Origin: Rhodobacterales bacterium HKCCSP123
Lineage (GTDB): Bacteria; Pseudomonadota; Alphaproteobacteria; Rhodobacterales; Rhodobacteraceae
Assembly (NCBI GenBank): GCA_015689745.1
Contig: WVSO01000004.1
Coordinates: 1 to 64,000, forward strand
Direction: 5' to 3'
Length of the DNA stretch: 64,000 nt
Shown in pieces: positions 54,224 through 64,000 of the stretch. The translations under genes and the position numbers were made by a program. The notes beneath the pieces were generated by a model. The model ran no database searches. It was given only the letters and a program-made list of their open reading frames with translations, and had not been told where the DNA came from. Position 1 is the stretch's first letter; every line of letters begins with the position of its first letter.

Positions 54224-55792
54224 TCACTCGGCGGCCCGGGCCGGGGCTTCGGCCTCCATGAAAGCGTCGATCTCGGCGATCTGCCCGGGCGTCAGGCGCA
54301 GTCCAAGCTTGGAGCGACGCCAGACCACATCCTCGGCCCGCCGGGCGTATTCACGCGTCATCAACCAGCGGAGTTCCGCCTCGGTCAGCGTGGCGCCGAA
54401 GTCGCGGCCAAGATCCTCGGGTGCCGTCGCGCCCTCGAGGATCAGTGCAGCCTCGGTCCCGTAGGCGCGAACCAGCCGCTTGGCCCAGCGATCCGACAGG
54501 AAGGTGTAGCGACTGCGCAGCCCATCGATGAGCGCCTGCACGCCGCCCACCGGGAAATCCCCGCCGGGGAGCGGCACACCGGCGGTCCAGTGGCCGCAGG
54601 TCCCGGGAAAATGCGGGGAAAGCTTGTCCCACGCATCCTCGGCCAGCTTGCGATAGGTGGTGATCTTGCCGCCGAAGACGTTGAGCAGAACCGGGCCGCC
54701 GTCATCGACCGAAAGGACATAGTCGCGCGTCGCCGCCGTCGCCGACTTGGCCCCGTCATCGTAGAGCGGCCGGACGCCCGAGTAGGTCCAGACCACATCC
54801 TCGGCGCTCAGCGCCTTGCGGAAATACTGGTTGGCGAAACCGATCAGGTAGTCACGCTCGGTCTCGGTGCAGGTGGCCGTGCGCGGGTCGCCGTGGTGTT
54901 CCTGGTCGGTGGTGCCGATCAGGGTGAAATCGGTCTCGTAGGGGATGGCGAAGATGATGCGCCCGTCGGACCCTTGAAAGAAGTAGCACTTGTCATGCCC
55001 GGCCACGCGCGGAACCACGATATGCGAGCCGCGCACGAGGCGCACCTTCTCGCGGCTGTTCTGCCGGATGACGCCCTGCACGATATCCGCCACCCAAGGC
55101 CCGCCCGCGTTGACCAGCGCACGGGCCTCGACCACCTCCTCCGCCCCGTCGCGGTCGAGCGTGATGCGCCAGTGATCGCCCGCGCGCTCGGCGGCGACGA
55201 CCCTTGTCCGCGTCAGGATGCGCGCGCCGCGCTCCTCGGCGTCGCGGGCGTTCAGCACGACAAGGCGGGCATCCTCGACCCAGCAGTCGGAATACTCGTA
55301 GGCCTTGGTGAAGCGATCCTGAAGCGCCGCGCCCTCGGGCGTGCCCCGCAGGTCGAGCGCCTTGGTGCCCGGCAGGATCTTCCGCCCGCCGAGGTGGTCA
55401 TAAAGAAACAGCCCCAGCCGGATCAGCCAATCGGGCCTGCGCCCCTTCATCCAGGGCATGAACGTCGTCAGCAGACGTGAGGTCGGGGTGGAGCTGTCGA
55501 ACCGCATGTCGCGCGACAGCGGCAGCACGAAGCGCATGGGCCAGCTGATGTGGGGCATCGCGCGCAGAAGCGTCTCGCGTTCCTCGAGCGCGTGGCGGAC
55601 CAGCTTGAACTCGAAGAACTCGAGATAGCGCAGCCCGCCGTGGAACAGCTTGGTCGAGGCCGAGGAGGTCGCGCCGGCCAGGTCGCCCATCTCGGCCAAG
55701 CAAACGGACAGGCCCCGCCCCGCCGCGTCGCGGGCGATGCCGCAGCCGTTGATGCCGCCGCCGATCACGAAAAGGTCGTAACGCGCACCCAT
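54224..55792 (-). CDS. glpD: Glycerol-3-phosphate dehydrogenase (FAD, aerobic)
   Basis: A 522-residue membrane-associated flavoenzyme oxidising glycerol-3-phosphate to DHAP with electrons to quinone. The FAD motif is FVIGGGINGCGIARDAAGRG and the sn-glycerol-3-phosphate signatures SSASTKLFHGGLRYLE and the GATT-type contact are visible. The ATG at 55792 has AAGGAG eight bases upstream; an in-frame ATG at 55840 lies within the operator region. First gene of the minus-strand glycerol operon. Confidence 0.96.
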   Translation of the reverse strand: MGARYDLFVIGGGINGCGIARDAAGRGLSVCLAEMGDLAGATSSASTKLFHGGLRYLEFFEFKLVRHALEERETLLRAMPHISWPMRFVLPLSRDMRFDSSTPTSRLLTTFMPWMKGRRPDWLIRLGLFLYDHLGGRKILPGTKALDLRGTPEGAALQDRFTKAYEYSDCWVEDARLVVLNARDAEERGARILTRTRVVAAERAGDHWRITLDRDGAEEVVEARALVNAGGPWVADIVQGVIRQNSREKVRLVRGSHIVVPRVAGHDKCYFFQGSDGRIIFAIPYETDFTLIGTTDQEHHGDPRTATCTETERDYLIGFANQYFRKALSAEDVVWTYSGVRPLYDDGAKSATAATRDYVLSVDDGGPVLLNVFGGKITTYRKLAEDAWDKLSPHFPGTCGHWTAGVPLPGGDFPVGGVQALIDGLRSRYTFLSDRWAKRLVRAYGTEAALILEGATAPEDLGRDFGATLTEAELRWLMTREYARRAEDVVWRRSKLGLRLTPGQIAEIDAFMEAEAPARAAE

Positions 55793-55843
55793 GGCGACTC
55801 CTTCCCCTCGCGGGGTCTGAAAGACGCCCCTGCCTCTCACCTC

Positions 55844-55871
55844 ATGTTCGTTTTGTCAATTTTCATGTTCG
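55844..55871. promoter_or_regulatory. GlpR-type half-sites in the glpD/glpR divergent region
   Basis: ATGTTCG occurs at 55844-55850 and again at 55865-55871, 21 bases apart (two turns). This is the half-site of the E. coli GlpR operator (ATGTTCG...CGAACAT), here as direct repeats, not as a full palindrome. A minus-strand TTGACA (55859-55854), a possible -35 for glpD, lies between them, so repressor binding would block glpD transcription. Confidence 0.55.
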
Positions 55872-55895
55872 GTTTTTTTCGTTATAGACGATCAC

Positions 55896-56666
55896 ATGAT
55901 CATGACCCCGCGCCAATCCGACATCCTCGACCGTGCCCGCCAGATGGGGCGCGTTGCGGTGGAAGAGCTGGCCGAGACCTTCGGTGTCACCGTCCAGACG
56001 ATCCGCCGCGACCTGACCGAGCTGTGCGACGCGGGGCTGCTCGCCCGCACCCATGGCGGCGCGATGCTGCCCTCGGGTGTCACCAACATCGCCTACGAGG
56101 AACGCCGCCGCCTGTCGGCGGAAGCGAAAGAGGCGATCGGGCGCGCGGCCGCCGCGCTGATCCCGGCGGGGGCGTCGCTGTTCCTGAACATCGGGACGAC
56201 GACCGAGGCCGTGGCCCGCGCGCTGGTTGACACGCCGAACCTGATGGTGGTCACCAACAACCTGAACGTCGCGCAGATCATGGGCACCCATCCGACCGCC
56301 GAGGTGATCCTGACCGGCGGGCGGCTGCGCCGCGCCGATGGCGGGCTGACCGGCGACATGGCGGTCGAGACGATCCGGCAATTCAAGGTCGATATCGCCG
56401 TCATCGGCGCCTCGGCGCTGGACGGCGAGGGCGACCTGCTCGACTTCGACCCCGACGAGGTACGCGTGAGCCGCGCGATTCTGTCTCAGGCGCGCACGGC
56501 GATGCTGGTGGCCGATCAGGGCAAGCTTTCGCGCGCGGCCCCGGTGCGGATCGGCTCGCTCCGCGATCTCGACCGCTGGGTGACCGATGCCGCCCCGCCG
56601 CCCGCCCTGCGCCAGCTTTGCGCCGAGGCGGGCACGCGGGTCACGATTGCGGAACCCGCGCGATAA
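55896..56666 (+). CDS. glpR: DeoR-family repressor GlpR
   Basis: A 256-residue DeoR-family regulator with the HTH RQSDILDRARQMGRVAVEELAETFGVTVQTIRRDL and the C-terminal sugar-phosphate-sensing domain (FLNIGTTTEAVARAL, VIGASALDGEGDLLDFD). Divergence from glpD-glpK and GlpR-type half-sites between them support the assignment; the inducer would be glycerol-3-phosphate. ATG at 55896 has a weak ribosome site; ATG at 55902 is an alternative. It ends 26 bases inside the convergent esterase gene. Confidence 0.9.
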   Translation: MIMTPRQSDILDRARQMGRVAVEELAETFGVTVQTIRRDLTELCDAGLLARTHGGAMLPSGVTNIAYEERRRLSAEAKEAIGRAAAALIPAGASLFLNIGTTTEAVARALVDTPNLMVVTNNLNVAQIMGTHPTAEVILTGGRLRRADGGLTGDMAVETIRQFKVDIAVIGASALDGEGDLLDFDPDEVRVSRAILSQARTAMLVADQGKLSRAAPVRIGSLRDLDRWVTDAAPPPALRQLCAEAGTRVTIAEPAR

Positions 56667-57306
56667 GGCGCTCGACCTCGGGGCCAAGCGCCTCGACGAT
56701 CAGGGCGACGCCCACGGCGTTGGGGTGGATGCCGTCGGGCTGCATGTAGGCGGCAAGGGCTGTGGCCGGGTCGGCCTCGGCCGCGTCGGTCAGCGCACCG
56801 AGGAAGCTGTCGACATGGAGAACGCCGTATTCCGCGGCCAGTTCGGGATACATCGCGTCGAAGGCGGCCTTGAACTCCGGCCCGTAGTTGCCCGGCGCGG
56901 ACAGGCCCACCAGCAACACCTGCACCCCGGCCTCGGCTGCCGCCGACAGGATGCCGTCGAGGTTCGCCCGGCTCGCCTCGGGCGGGATGCCGCGCAGCAG
57001 GTCGTTGCCGCCAAGCGCCACGATCATCGCGTCCACCTCGGGCGTCAGCGTCCAGCCGACGCGCGCCAGCCCGCCGGCGGTGGTGTCGCCCGAGACGCCC
57101 GCGTTGATCACGCTCACCTCGTGGCCGCGGTCGCGCAGCCACGCCTGAAGCTGCGGCACGAAACCCTCGTCCTGCACAAGCCCGTAGCCTTGCGTCAGGC
57201 TGTCGCCCAGTGCGGCGATCGTCACCTCTTCCGCCGCGGCGGGCGACGCGACCATCAGCGCCAGCGCCACCGCCTTGCCCGTGCGGGCCAAGGCCCCATA
57301 TGCCAA
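56641..57306 (-). CDS. tesA: TesA-like periplasmic GDSL esterase/lysophospholipase
   Basis: About 221 residues: signal peptide (ALARTGKAVALALMVASPAAAEE) and GDSL block IAALGDSLTQGYGLV, block III ALGGNDLLRG and the C-terminal DGIHPNAVGVAL with Asp and His. TesA hydrolyses thioesters, esters and lysophospholipids in the periplasm. No ATG suits; TTG at 57306 is provisional and the true start is uncertain. Its 3' end overlaps the 3' end of glpR, and it is divergent from the lolD-like gene, an arrangement seen in other proteobacteria. Confidence 0.85.
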   Translation of the reverse strand: MAYGALARTGKAVALALMVASPAAAEEVTIAALGDSLTQGYGLVQDEGFVPQLQAWLRDRGHEVSVINAGVSGDTTAGGLARVGWTLTPEVDAMIVALGGNDLLRGIPPEASRANLDGILSAAAEAGVQVLLVGLSAPGNYGPEFKAAFDAMYPELAAEYGVLHVDSFLGALTDAAEADPATALAAYMQPDGIHPNAVGVALIVEALGPEVERLIARVPQS

Positions 57307-57334
57307 GGACCGAAGTGAACCGAGGCGTTTAGTG

Positions 57335-58030
57335 ATGACCGATCCCGTCCTGTCCCTGACCGATACGCGCCTGTCGCTCGACGGCAACGCGGGCCGCGTC
57401 GACATCCTGCACGGCATCACGCTGCAGGTGGGCAAGGGGGAAACCGTGGGGCTCACGGGGCCGTCGGGGTCTGGCAAGTCGTCACTCCTCATGCTCATGG
57501 GCGGGCTCGAGCGCGCCACCGGGGGCGAGGTCCGGGCGCTGGGGCAGGACCTCACCGCGATGAACGAGGATCAGCTCGCCCGCTTTCGCAGGGAGAATAT
57601 GGGGGTGGTGTTCCAATCCTTCCACCTGATCCCGACGATGACCGCGCTGGAAAACGTGGCGACCCCGCTGGAACTGGCAGGCCACACCGATGCCTTCGAG
57701 CGGGCCGAGGCGGAACTGGCCGCCGTGGGGCTGGCCAGCCGCGCACATCACTACCCCAGCCAGATGTCGGGCGGCGAGCAGCAGCGCGTCGCGCTGGCCC
57801 GTGCCGCGGCACCCCGGCCCGCGATCCTTCTGGCCGATGAGCCGACCGGCAACCTGGACGGCACCAACGGGCAGGCGATCATGGACATGCTCTTCGGGTT
57901 GCGCGACCGGCATGGCGCGACGCTGGTTCTGGTGACCCACGCCCCCGAACTGGCCGCGCGCTGCGACCGCGAGGTGCGCCTGCGCGACGGGCGGCTGGAG
58001 GCCGACGCGCTGCGGGACGCCGCGGAATGA
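57335..58030 (+). CDS. ABC transporter ATPase (YbbA/LolD type)
   Basis: A 231-residue ATPase. Walker A GPSGSGKS, Q-loop VVFQSFHLIPTMTA, signature MSGGEQQRVALA and Walker B ILLADEPTGNLD are present. The LolD/YbbA/MacB class works with FtsX-like permeases on lipoproteins or other envelope substrates. The start at ATG 57335 follows a GTG at 57332. It overlaps the permease gene by 4 bases and is divergent from tesA, as ybbA is from tesA in E. coli. Confidence 0.9.
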   Translation: MTDPVLSLTDTRLSLDGNAGRVDILHGITLQVGKGETVGLTGPSGSGKSSLLMLMGGLERATGGEVRALGQDLTAMNEDQLARFRRENMGVVFQSFHLIPTMTALENVATPLELAGHTDAFERAEAELAAVGLASRAHHYPSQMSGGEQQRVALARAAAPRPAILLADEPTGNLDGTNGQAIMDMLFGLRDRHGATLVLVTHAPELAARCDREVRLRDGRLEADALRDAAE

Positions 58031-60552
58031 GCGTCGCGCTTCGCATCGCGCGGCGGGAATTGCGCGGGGGGTTGAAGGGGTTTCGCATCTTCCTTGCCTG
58101 CCTTGCGCTTGGCGTGGCCGCCATCGCCGCCGTGGGCTCGGTGCGCGAGGCGATCCAGTCGGGGCTGACGCGCGAGGGCGCGGTGATCCTCGGCGGGGAT
58201 GCCGAGATGTCCTTCACCTACCGCTTCGCCTCAGATGCCGAGCGCGTCTACATGGACGAGATTGCGCTTCGCGTCTCGGAAACCGTCGATTTCCGCTCGA
58301 TGGTCGTCGTCGACCGCGGCGAGACGCCCGAGCGCGGGCTGACGCAGGTGCGCGGCGTCGACGGGGCCTATCCGCTTTATGGCACGGTCGCGCTGGACCC
58401 CGCCATTCCGCTGGAGCAGGCGCTGGCCACCACCGACCGCCCCGGCGCGGTCATGGACCGGCTGCTGATCGACCGGCTGGCGCTTGCGGTGGGTGACGTC
58501 TTCCGCCTCGGCACGCAGGAGTTCGAGCTGCGCGCAGCACTTGTCACCGAACCCGACGGGGCGTCGGGCGGCTTCGGGCTTGGCCCGCGAACCATCGTGA
58601 CGCTGGAGGGGCTGGAGGGCTCGGGCCTGCTTGCGCCCGGCACGCTCTACGACAGCCAGTATCGCCTCGCCCTGCCCGAGGGGGCAGAGCTTGCAACGCT
58701 GGCCGAGGATGCGCGCGCCCGCTTCGAGGACACCGGCATGCGCTGGCGCGACAGCCGCAACGGCGCGCCGGGCGTGCAGGAATTCGTCGACCGGATCGGG
58801 GCCTTCCTCGTGCTGGTCGGGCTGGCGGGGCTGGCCGTGGGCGGCGTCGGCGTCTCGGCCGCCGTGCGCGCCTACCTCGACGGCAAGGTCGAGACCATCG
58901 CCACGCTCAAGACGCTGGGGGCCGAGGGGCGGACGATCTTCGCCGCCTATTTCGCACAGGTGGGGCTGTTGACGCTCGTGGGCCTTGTCCTCGGCCTTGC
59001 GCTCGGCGCCGCCCTGCCCTTCGTTTTCGCGCCGCTGATCGCCGCGCAATTGCCCCTGCCCATCGCCTTCGCCGTCTACCCCGGCCCCTTGGCCGAGGCC
59101 GCGCTTTACGGCGCGCTGACGGCGCTCATCTTCACACTCTGGCCACTGGCCCGCACCGAACAGGTGCGCGCCGCGGCGCTCTTCCGCGACGCGTCGGGCC
59201 CGGTGCGGGCATGGCCGCGGCCGGTCTGGATGATGCTGGTCGTCCTGTTGGCCACGACCCTTGTCGGTCTTGCGACATGGCTTTCCGGGATCGAACGTCT
59301 GGCGCTGGGGACCGCGGGCGGCATCCTTGGCGCGCTCCTTCTGCTCGCGCTTGCGGCGCGCGGCATCCGGGCTGTTGCACGGCGCCTCGCGAGGTCGAGG
59401 GCAGTCCGAGGGCGAACCGCCTTGCGAACGGCGTTGGGCGCGGTGGGCGGCCCCGGCTCCGAGGCGACAAGCGTGGTGCTCTCCCTCGGCTTGGGCCTCG
59501 CCGTACTGGCCTCGGTCGGGCAGATCGACAGCAACCTGCGGGCCGCGATCCAGCGTGACCTGCCCGAGGTCGCGCCGTCGTATTTCTTCGTCGATATCCA
59601 GCCCGACCAGCTTCAGCCCTTCCTGGACCGTGTCACGACGGACCCGGCGGTCAGCCGGGTGGACACCGCGCCGATGCTGCGCGGCATCATCACCCGCATC
59701 AACGGCCAGCGCGCGCAGGACGTGGCAGGCGATCATTGGGTGATCGAGGGCGACCGGGGCGTCACCTACACGACCGAAGCGCCGCCGGACGAGGAAATCG
59801 TCGCCGGCCGCTGGTGGCCCGACGACTACGCCGGCCCGCCGCTTGTGGCCTTCGCCGCCGAGGAGGCGATGGAGATCGGGATCGGCGTCGGCGACAGGAT
59901 CACCGTGAACATCCTCGGACGGGACATCGAGGCAGAGATCGCGGCGCTCCGCGAGGTGAGTTTCGAGAACGCCGGTATCGGCTTTGTCGTCACGATGTCG
60001 CGGAACGCGCTGGCGGGCGCGCCGCACACCCATATCGCCACCGTCTACGCCGAGGAGGCGGCCGAGGCCGCCATCCTGCGCGACGTGGCCGGCGCCGCGC
60101 CCAACATCACCGCGATCCGCGTGCGCGACGCGCTCGACCGCGTGGCCGAGGCGTTGCGCAGCCTTGCCGCGGCCACCTCCTACGGGGCGGGGGCGACGCT
60201 GGTCACGGGCTTCATCGTCCTGATCGGCGCAGCGGCGGCGGGCGAGCGGGGGCGTGTTTTCGAGGCGGCGGTTATGAAGACGCTGGGGGCCGCGCGGGGC
60301 GGCATCCTCGTGAGTTTCGCCTTGCGCTCGGCCATTCTCGGTGCCGCTGCGGGGGTTGTGGCGATCCTGGCCGGTGCGCTCGGCGGATGGGCCGTGATGA
60401 CCTTCGTGATGGACAGCTCTTACAGGTTCGAACCGGTCTCGGCCGTGGCGATCGTGGTTGGCGGCGCATTGGCCACGCTTCTGGCAGGGCTCGCATTCGC
60501 GTGGCGGCCGCTGGCCACGCGCCCGGCCCGCGTGTTGCGCGCGCGCGACTGA
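58027..60552 (+). CDS. ABC transporter permease (YbbP/FtsX-like)
   Basis: An 841-residue permease with two FtsX domains. An N-terminal helix (FRIFLACLALGVAAIAAVGSV) and a large periplasmic MacB-like region are followed by a helix bundle (near 250-420), a second soluble region, and a final bundle (FVLIGAAAAGERGRVFE...ALGGWAVMTFVM). The architecture equals E. coli YbbP, whose substrate is not well established. It is paired with the ATPase upstream (ATGA overlap). Confidence 0.9.
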   Translation: MSVALRIARRELRGGLKGFRIFLACLALGVAAIAAVGSVREAIQSGLTREGAVILGGDAEMSFTYRFASDAERVYMDEIALRVSETVDFRSMVVVDRGETPERGLTQVRGVDGAYPLYGTVALDPAIPLEQALATTDRPGAVMDRLLIDRLALAVGDVFRLGTQEFELRAALVTEPDGASGGFGLGPRTIVTLEGLEGSGLLAPGTLYDSQYRLALPEGAELATLAEDARARFEDTGMRWRDSRNGAPGVQEFVDRIGAFLVLVGLAGLAVGGVGVSAAVRAYLDGKVETIATLKTLGAEGRTIFAAYFAQVGLLTLVGLVLGLALGAALPFVFAPLIAAQLPLPIAFAVYPGPLAEAALYGALTALIFTLWPLARTEQVRAAALFRDASGPVRAWPRPVWMMLVVLLATTLVGLATWLSGIERLALGTAGGILGALLLLALAARGIRAVARRLARSRAVRGRTALRTALGAVGGPGSEATSVVLSLGLGLAVLASVGQIDSNLRAAIQRDLPEVAPSYFFVDIQPDQLQPFLDRVTTDPAVSRVDTAPMLRGIITRINGQRAQDVAGDHWVIEGDRGVTYTTEAPPDEEIVAGRWWPDDYAGPPLVAFAAEEAMEIGIGVGDRITVNILGRDIEAEIAALREVSFENAGIGFVVTMSRNALAGAPHTHIATVYAEEAAEAAILRDVAGAAPNITAIRVRDALDRVAEALRSLAAATSYGAGATLVTGFIVLIGAAAAGERGRVFEAAVMKTLGAARGGILVSFALRSAILGAAAGVVAILAGALGGWAVMTFVMDSSYRFEPVSAVAIVVGGALATLLAGLAFAWRPLATRPARVLRARD

Positions 60553-60613
60553 CCGCGACCGATCCGCGTCGGGCACTCTTGCCAATCGGCGGGGGAAGGC
60601 GCACCTGCATGCC

Positions 60614-61417
60614 ATGTTGCGTCCGTTTCGTTCTCTCCTTGGCCGTCGTGCCGCTGACCGGTCCCAGGTCGAGCCACATGGCACCGACGACCTGCCGCGT
60701 CCGAAAAGCACGAGCTACATCGTGGGCGACATCCACGGGCGGGCGGACCTGCTCGAGCTGATGCTCGAACTGATCGACGCCCATATCGGCGGCACCGGCA
60801 GCACCGATCCAAAGCTGGTCTTCGTCGGCGACTACGTCGACCATGGCCCGGACAGCGCGGGGGTGCTGGCGCGGATGCGGGAACTGACGGCCGATTTCCC
60901 CGAGAACGTCGCCTGCCTGATGGGCAACCACGAGCGGATGATGCTCGACTTCCTGTCCGATCCGGCCCTTCGCGGCCCGCGGTGGCTGCGGGAGGGGGGC
61001 GCGGCGACGCTGGAAAGCTTCCGCATCCGCACCGATGATCTGACCCCCATGGCCGAGGCCGAGGACTGGAAGGCCGCCGCAACCCGACTCGCCCAGGCCC
61101 TCGGCGAGGACGCGCGCGACTGGCTGATCTCGCGGCCCCTCAGCTGGCATTCGGGCAATCTCTGGGCGGTGCATGCGGGGGCAGACCCGGCGCGCGGGAT
61201 GGAAGACCAGACGCCGCGCGTGCTGCTTTGGGGGCATCCTGAATTCGAAAGCGCGATGCGCGGCGATGATGCCTGGGTCGCGCATGGCCATGTCGAGCTT
61301 GATACGCCGGTCTTCGCCGATGGCCGCATCTCTCTCGACACGGCGGCCTGGTCCACCGGCAAGCTGACCGCGATCGCCATCAGGCCCGACGGCAGCCACG
61401 CCTTCCTTCAGACCTGA
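60614..61417 (+). CDS. Calcineurin-like metallophosphoesterase
   Basis: A 267-residue phosphoesterase of the serine/threonine protein phosphatase-like group. Metal motifs in order: GDIHG, FVGDYVDHGPDS, MGNHERMML, and WGHPEF and HGHVE histidines further on. It may dephosphorylate proteins or diadenosine polyphosphates. The ATG at 60614 is about 15 bases from a GGGGAAGG site. It lies 62 bases after the permease gene and stops near the convergent antiporter operon. Confidence 0.85.
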   Translation: MLRPFRSLLGRRAADRSQVEPHGTDDLPRPKSTSYIVGDIHGRADLLELMLELIDAHIGGTGSTDPKLVFVGDYVDHGPDSAGVLARMRELTADFPENVACLMGNHERMMLDFLSDPALRGPRWLREGGAATLESFRIRTDDLTPMAEAEDWKAAATRLAQALGEDARDWLISRPLSWHSGNLWAVHAGADPARGMEDQTPRVLLWGHPEFESAMRGDDAWVAHGHVELDTPVFADGRISLDTAAWSTGKLTAIAIRPDGSHAFLQT

Positions 61418-61431
61418 GCCGGGCAGCCGCC

Positions 61432-61761
61432 TCAGCGGTTGAGCTTTTCCTCGGCGCCGTCCTCGATCCGGGTATTCCAGAGCGGCACACCGTTCTTGAA
61501 CGCCGCGCGCCCGATCATGTGCGCGGCCACCGGCGCCGTCACCAGCAGGAACAGGATCGCCGCCAATGCGCGGGTGATCGTCGCGGCGTCGGCGAAATAG
61601 ATCGCCCCGGCGCCCAGGATCAGGCCCGAGCCGAGCGTTCCCGCCTTGGTCGAAGCATGCATGCGGATCAGCACGTCCGGCAGGCGCAAGATGCCCAGAC
61701 CCGCCACGAAACAGAAGAACCCGCCAAGCAGCACCATGACCGCCATGATCCATTCAGCCAT
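61432..61761 (-). CDS. mrpG: Mrp/Pha antiporter subunit G
   Basis: A 109-residue subunit of the multi-subunit Na+(K+)/H+ antiporter. Three hydrophobic helices are visible, including VLLGGFFCFVAGLGILRLPD; the RLPDVLIRMHASTKAGTLG motif is the G-subunit signature. It overlaps mrpF by 8 bases and is the last gene of this minus-strand operon. Confidence 0.92.
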   Translation of the reverse strand: MAEWIMAVMVLLGGFFCFVAGLGILRLPDVLIRMHASTKAGTLGSGLILGAGAIYFADAATITRALAAILFLLVTAPVAAHMIGRAAFKNGVPLWNTRIEDGAEEKLNR

Positions 61762-62080
61762 TGCTTTCGCCCTCCGCAGCCGGGGTTTCCTTCTTGGTTT
61801 CGCGCGAGATCCGCGTGCTCCGCCGTTCCACGAAGCGCGCCAGCGCGACGGTGGCCAGGAAGCCCACCAGCGCCAGCACGATCGCCACGTCGATGAAGGC
61901 CGTATCCTCGGACAGGATCGCGTAGAGGCCGCAGAAGCTGACGATCAGCACCGTCATCATGTCGAGCGCCACCACCCGGTCCGGCAGGCTGGGCCCGAGG
62001 ATCAGCCGGATGAAGGCAAAGGCCACACCCAGCATGACAAGGACGAAGGAGATGTCGATCGCGATTGCCAGAATATCCAT
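61754..62080 (-). CDS. mrpF: Mrp/Pha antiporter subunit F
   Basis: A 108-residue membrane subunit with three hydrophobic helices; PSLPDRVVALDMMTVLIVSFC is the family signature. It is followed by mrpG and preceded by mrpE 4 bases upstream. The C-terminal tail is charged (RRSTRISRETKKETPAAEG). Confidence 0.92.
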   Translation of the reverse strand: MDILAIAIDISFVLVMLGVAFAFIRLILGPSLPDRVVALDMMTVLIVSFCGLYAILSEDTAFIDVAIVLALVGFLATVALARFVERRSTRISRETKKETPAAEGESNG

Positions 62081-62084
62081 GTCC

Positions 62085-62560
62085 CTACTCCGTCGCCTCG
62101 ATCACCCAGCGCTCCATCCCGTCCTTGATCTGCCGCCGGATCTCGTCGGGATCATCGGCGAACATGGCGTGGATGTAGAGCGTCTTGCCGTCGTCCGTCA
62201 CATCAAGGCTCAGCGTGCCCGGCGTCAGCGTGATCAGGTTGGTCACCAGAAGGATGTCCATTTCGCTCTTGACCGTCAGCGGCACCGAGATGATGCCGGG
62301 CCGCGATTTCTGCGCTGGCGTGAGCACGTCCCAGACCACCTGCAGCGACGAGACGATCAGCTCGTAGAGGAACAGCACGATCAGCTTGGCCCATTTGCCC
62401 GAGCGGCGGAAATAGCTTTCCGACCCCGGGAAGAGCGACCGGGTGAGCCACAGGCAGCCCGAGCCGAGCGCGAAGCCGACAGCGATACCGCCCAGCGTGA
62501 TGTTCCCGGTCAGCGCGGCCCAGGCGATGGCCAGCAGGATGTTGAGCGCGAAGACATTGA

Positions 62561-62564
<4 letters not shown>
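62085..62564 (-). CDS. mrpE: Mrp/Pha antiporter subunit E
   Basis: A 159-residue membrane subunit. N-terminal helices (LLAIAWAALTGNITLGGIAVGFALG), the conserved FLYELIVSSLQVVWDVL and the soluble C-terminal part with ITLTPGTLSLDVTDDGKTLYIHA match the family. It overlaps mrpD by 4 bases. Confidence 0.93.

Positions 62565-64000
<1,436 letters not shown>

Overview
The window is about 64 kb of GC-rich DNA, densely coded on both strands, with many 1-4 bp start/stop overlaps. Gene content and style point to an alphaproteobacterium of the Rhodobacterales (Roseobacter group): a three-subunit glycolate oxidase, an Mrp/Pha-type antiporter, a MoxR-DUF58-DUF4159 operon, an AerR/PpaA-like cobalamin protein, and the GC-stem hairpin followed by CCCGGGATATTTTTG in an intergenic region. 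This assignment is inference. No rRNA, tRNA, insertion sequence, prophage or CRISPR array was recognised. The left edge cuts an MFS transporter and the right edge cuts mrpD.

Layout. 0-2.2 kb: MFS tail, small heat-shock protein, secreted trypsin-like protease. 2.2-6.6 kb (minus): glycolate oxidase operon glcD-glcE-(membrane protein)-glcF with a dyad operator candidate upstream. 6.6-8.4 kb (plus): HemJ-like membrane protein, two small secreted proteins, a DnaJ-type zinc-finger miniprotein. 8.4-15.2 kb (minus): moxR, DUF58, DUF4159/BatA-type and vWA/GATase-like membrane proteins; an array of four perfect palindromes, each centred on TTGCAA, interrupts the operon. 15.3-18.6 kb: DUF1285 protein, a GMC dehydrogenase with its small Tat-type subunit, a secreted unknown. 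18.8-19.7 kb: a solitary AerR/PpaA-like B12-binding regulator preceded by tandem TGT-N12-ACA (PpsR/CrtJ-type) boxes.

20-30 kb: a LysR regulator divergent from a complete peptide-type ABC importer followed by three amidohydrolases (HutG-like, AstE/aspartoacylase-like, M20), which looks like uptake and deacylation of an N-acylated amino acid or dipeptide. 30-35 kb (minus): MFS exporter, BKACE enzyme plus class III aminotransferase, ferredoxin-reductase-type flavoprotein. 35-41.8 kb: a nitrate/taurine/cyanate-type ABC transporter with a flavoenzyme of the acyl-CoA dehydrogenase fold, an OsmC protein, two tiny coupled ORFs and cyanase, opposite a TetR gene; three related 17-bp operator candidates lie in the divergent promoter region.

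42-51.8 kb: a surface polysaccharide island with a giant double glycosyltransferase, a sulfotransferase, a GT2-type transferase, a methyltransferase-like protein, ManC and a TPR/GT32-like protein. 51.8-56.7 kb: glpD-glpK-nitrilase opposite glpR, with two GlpR-type half-sites in between. 56.6-60.6 kb: TesA-like esterase divergent from a LolD/YbbA-YbbP-type ABC pair. 60.6-64 kb: metallophosphoesterase and mrpG-F-E-D.
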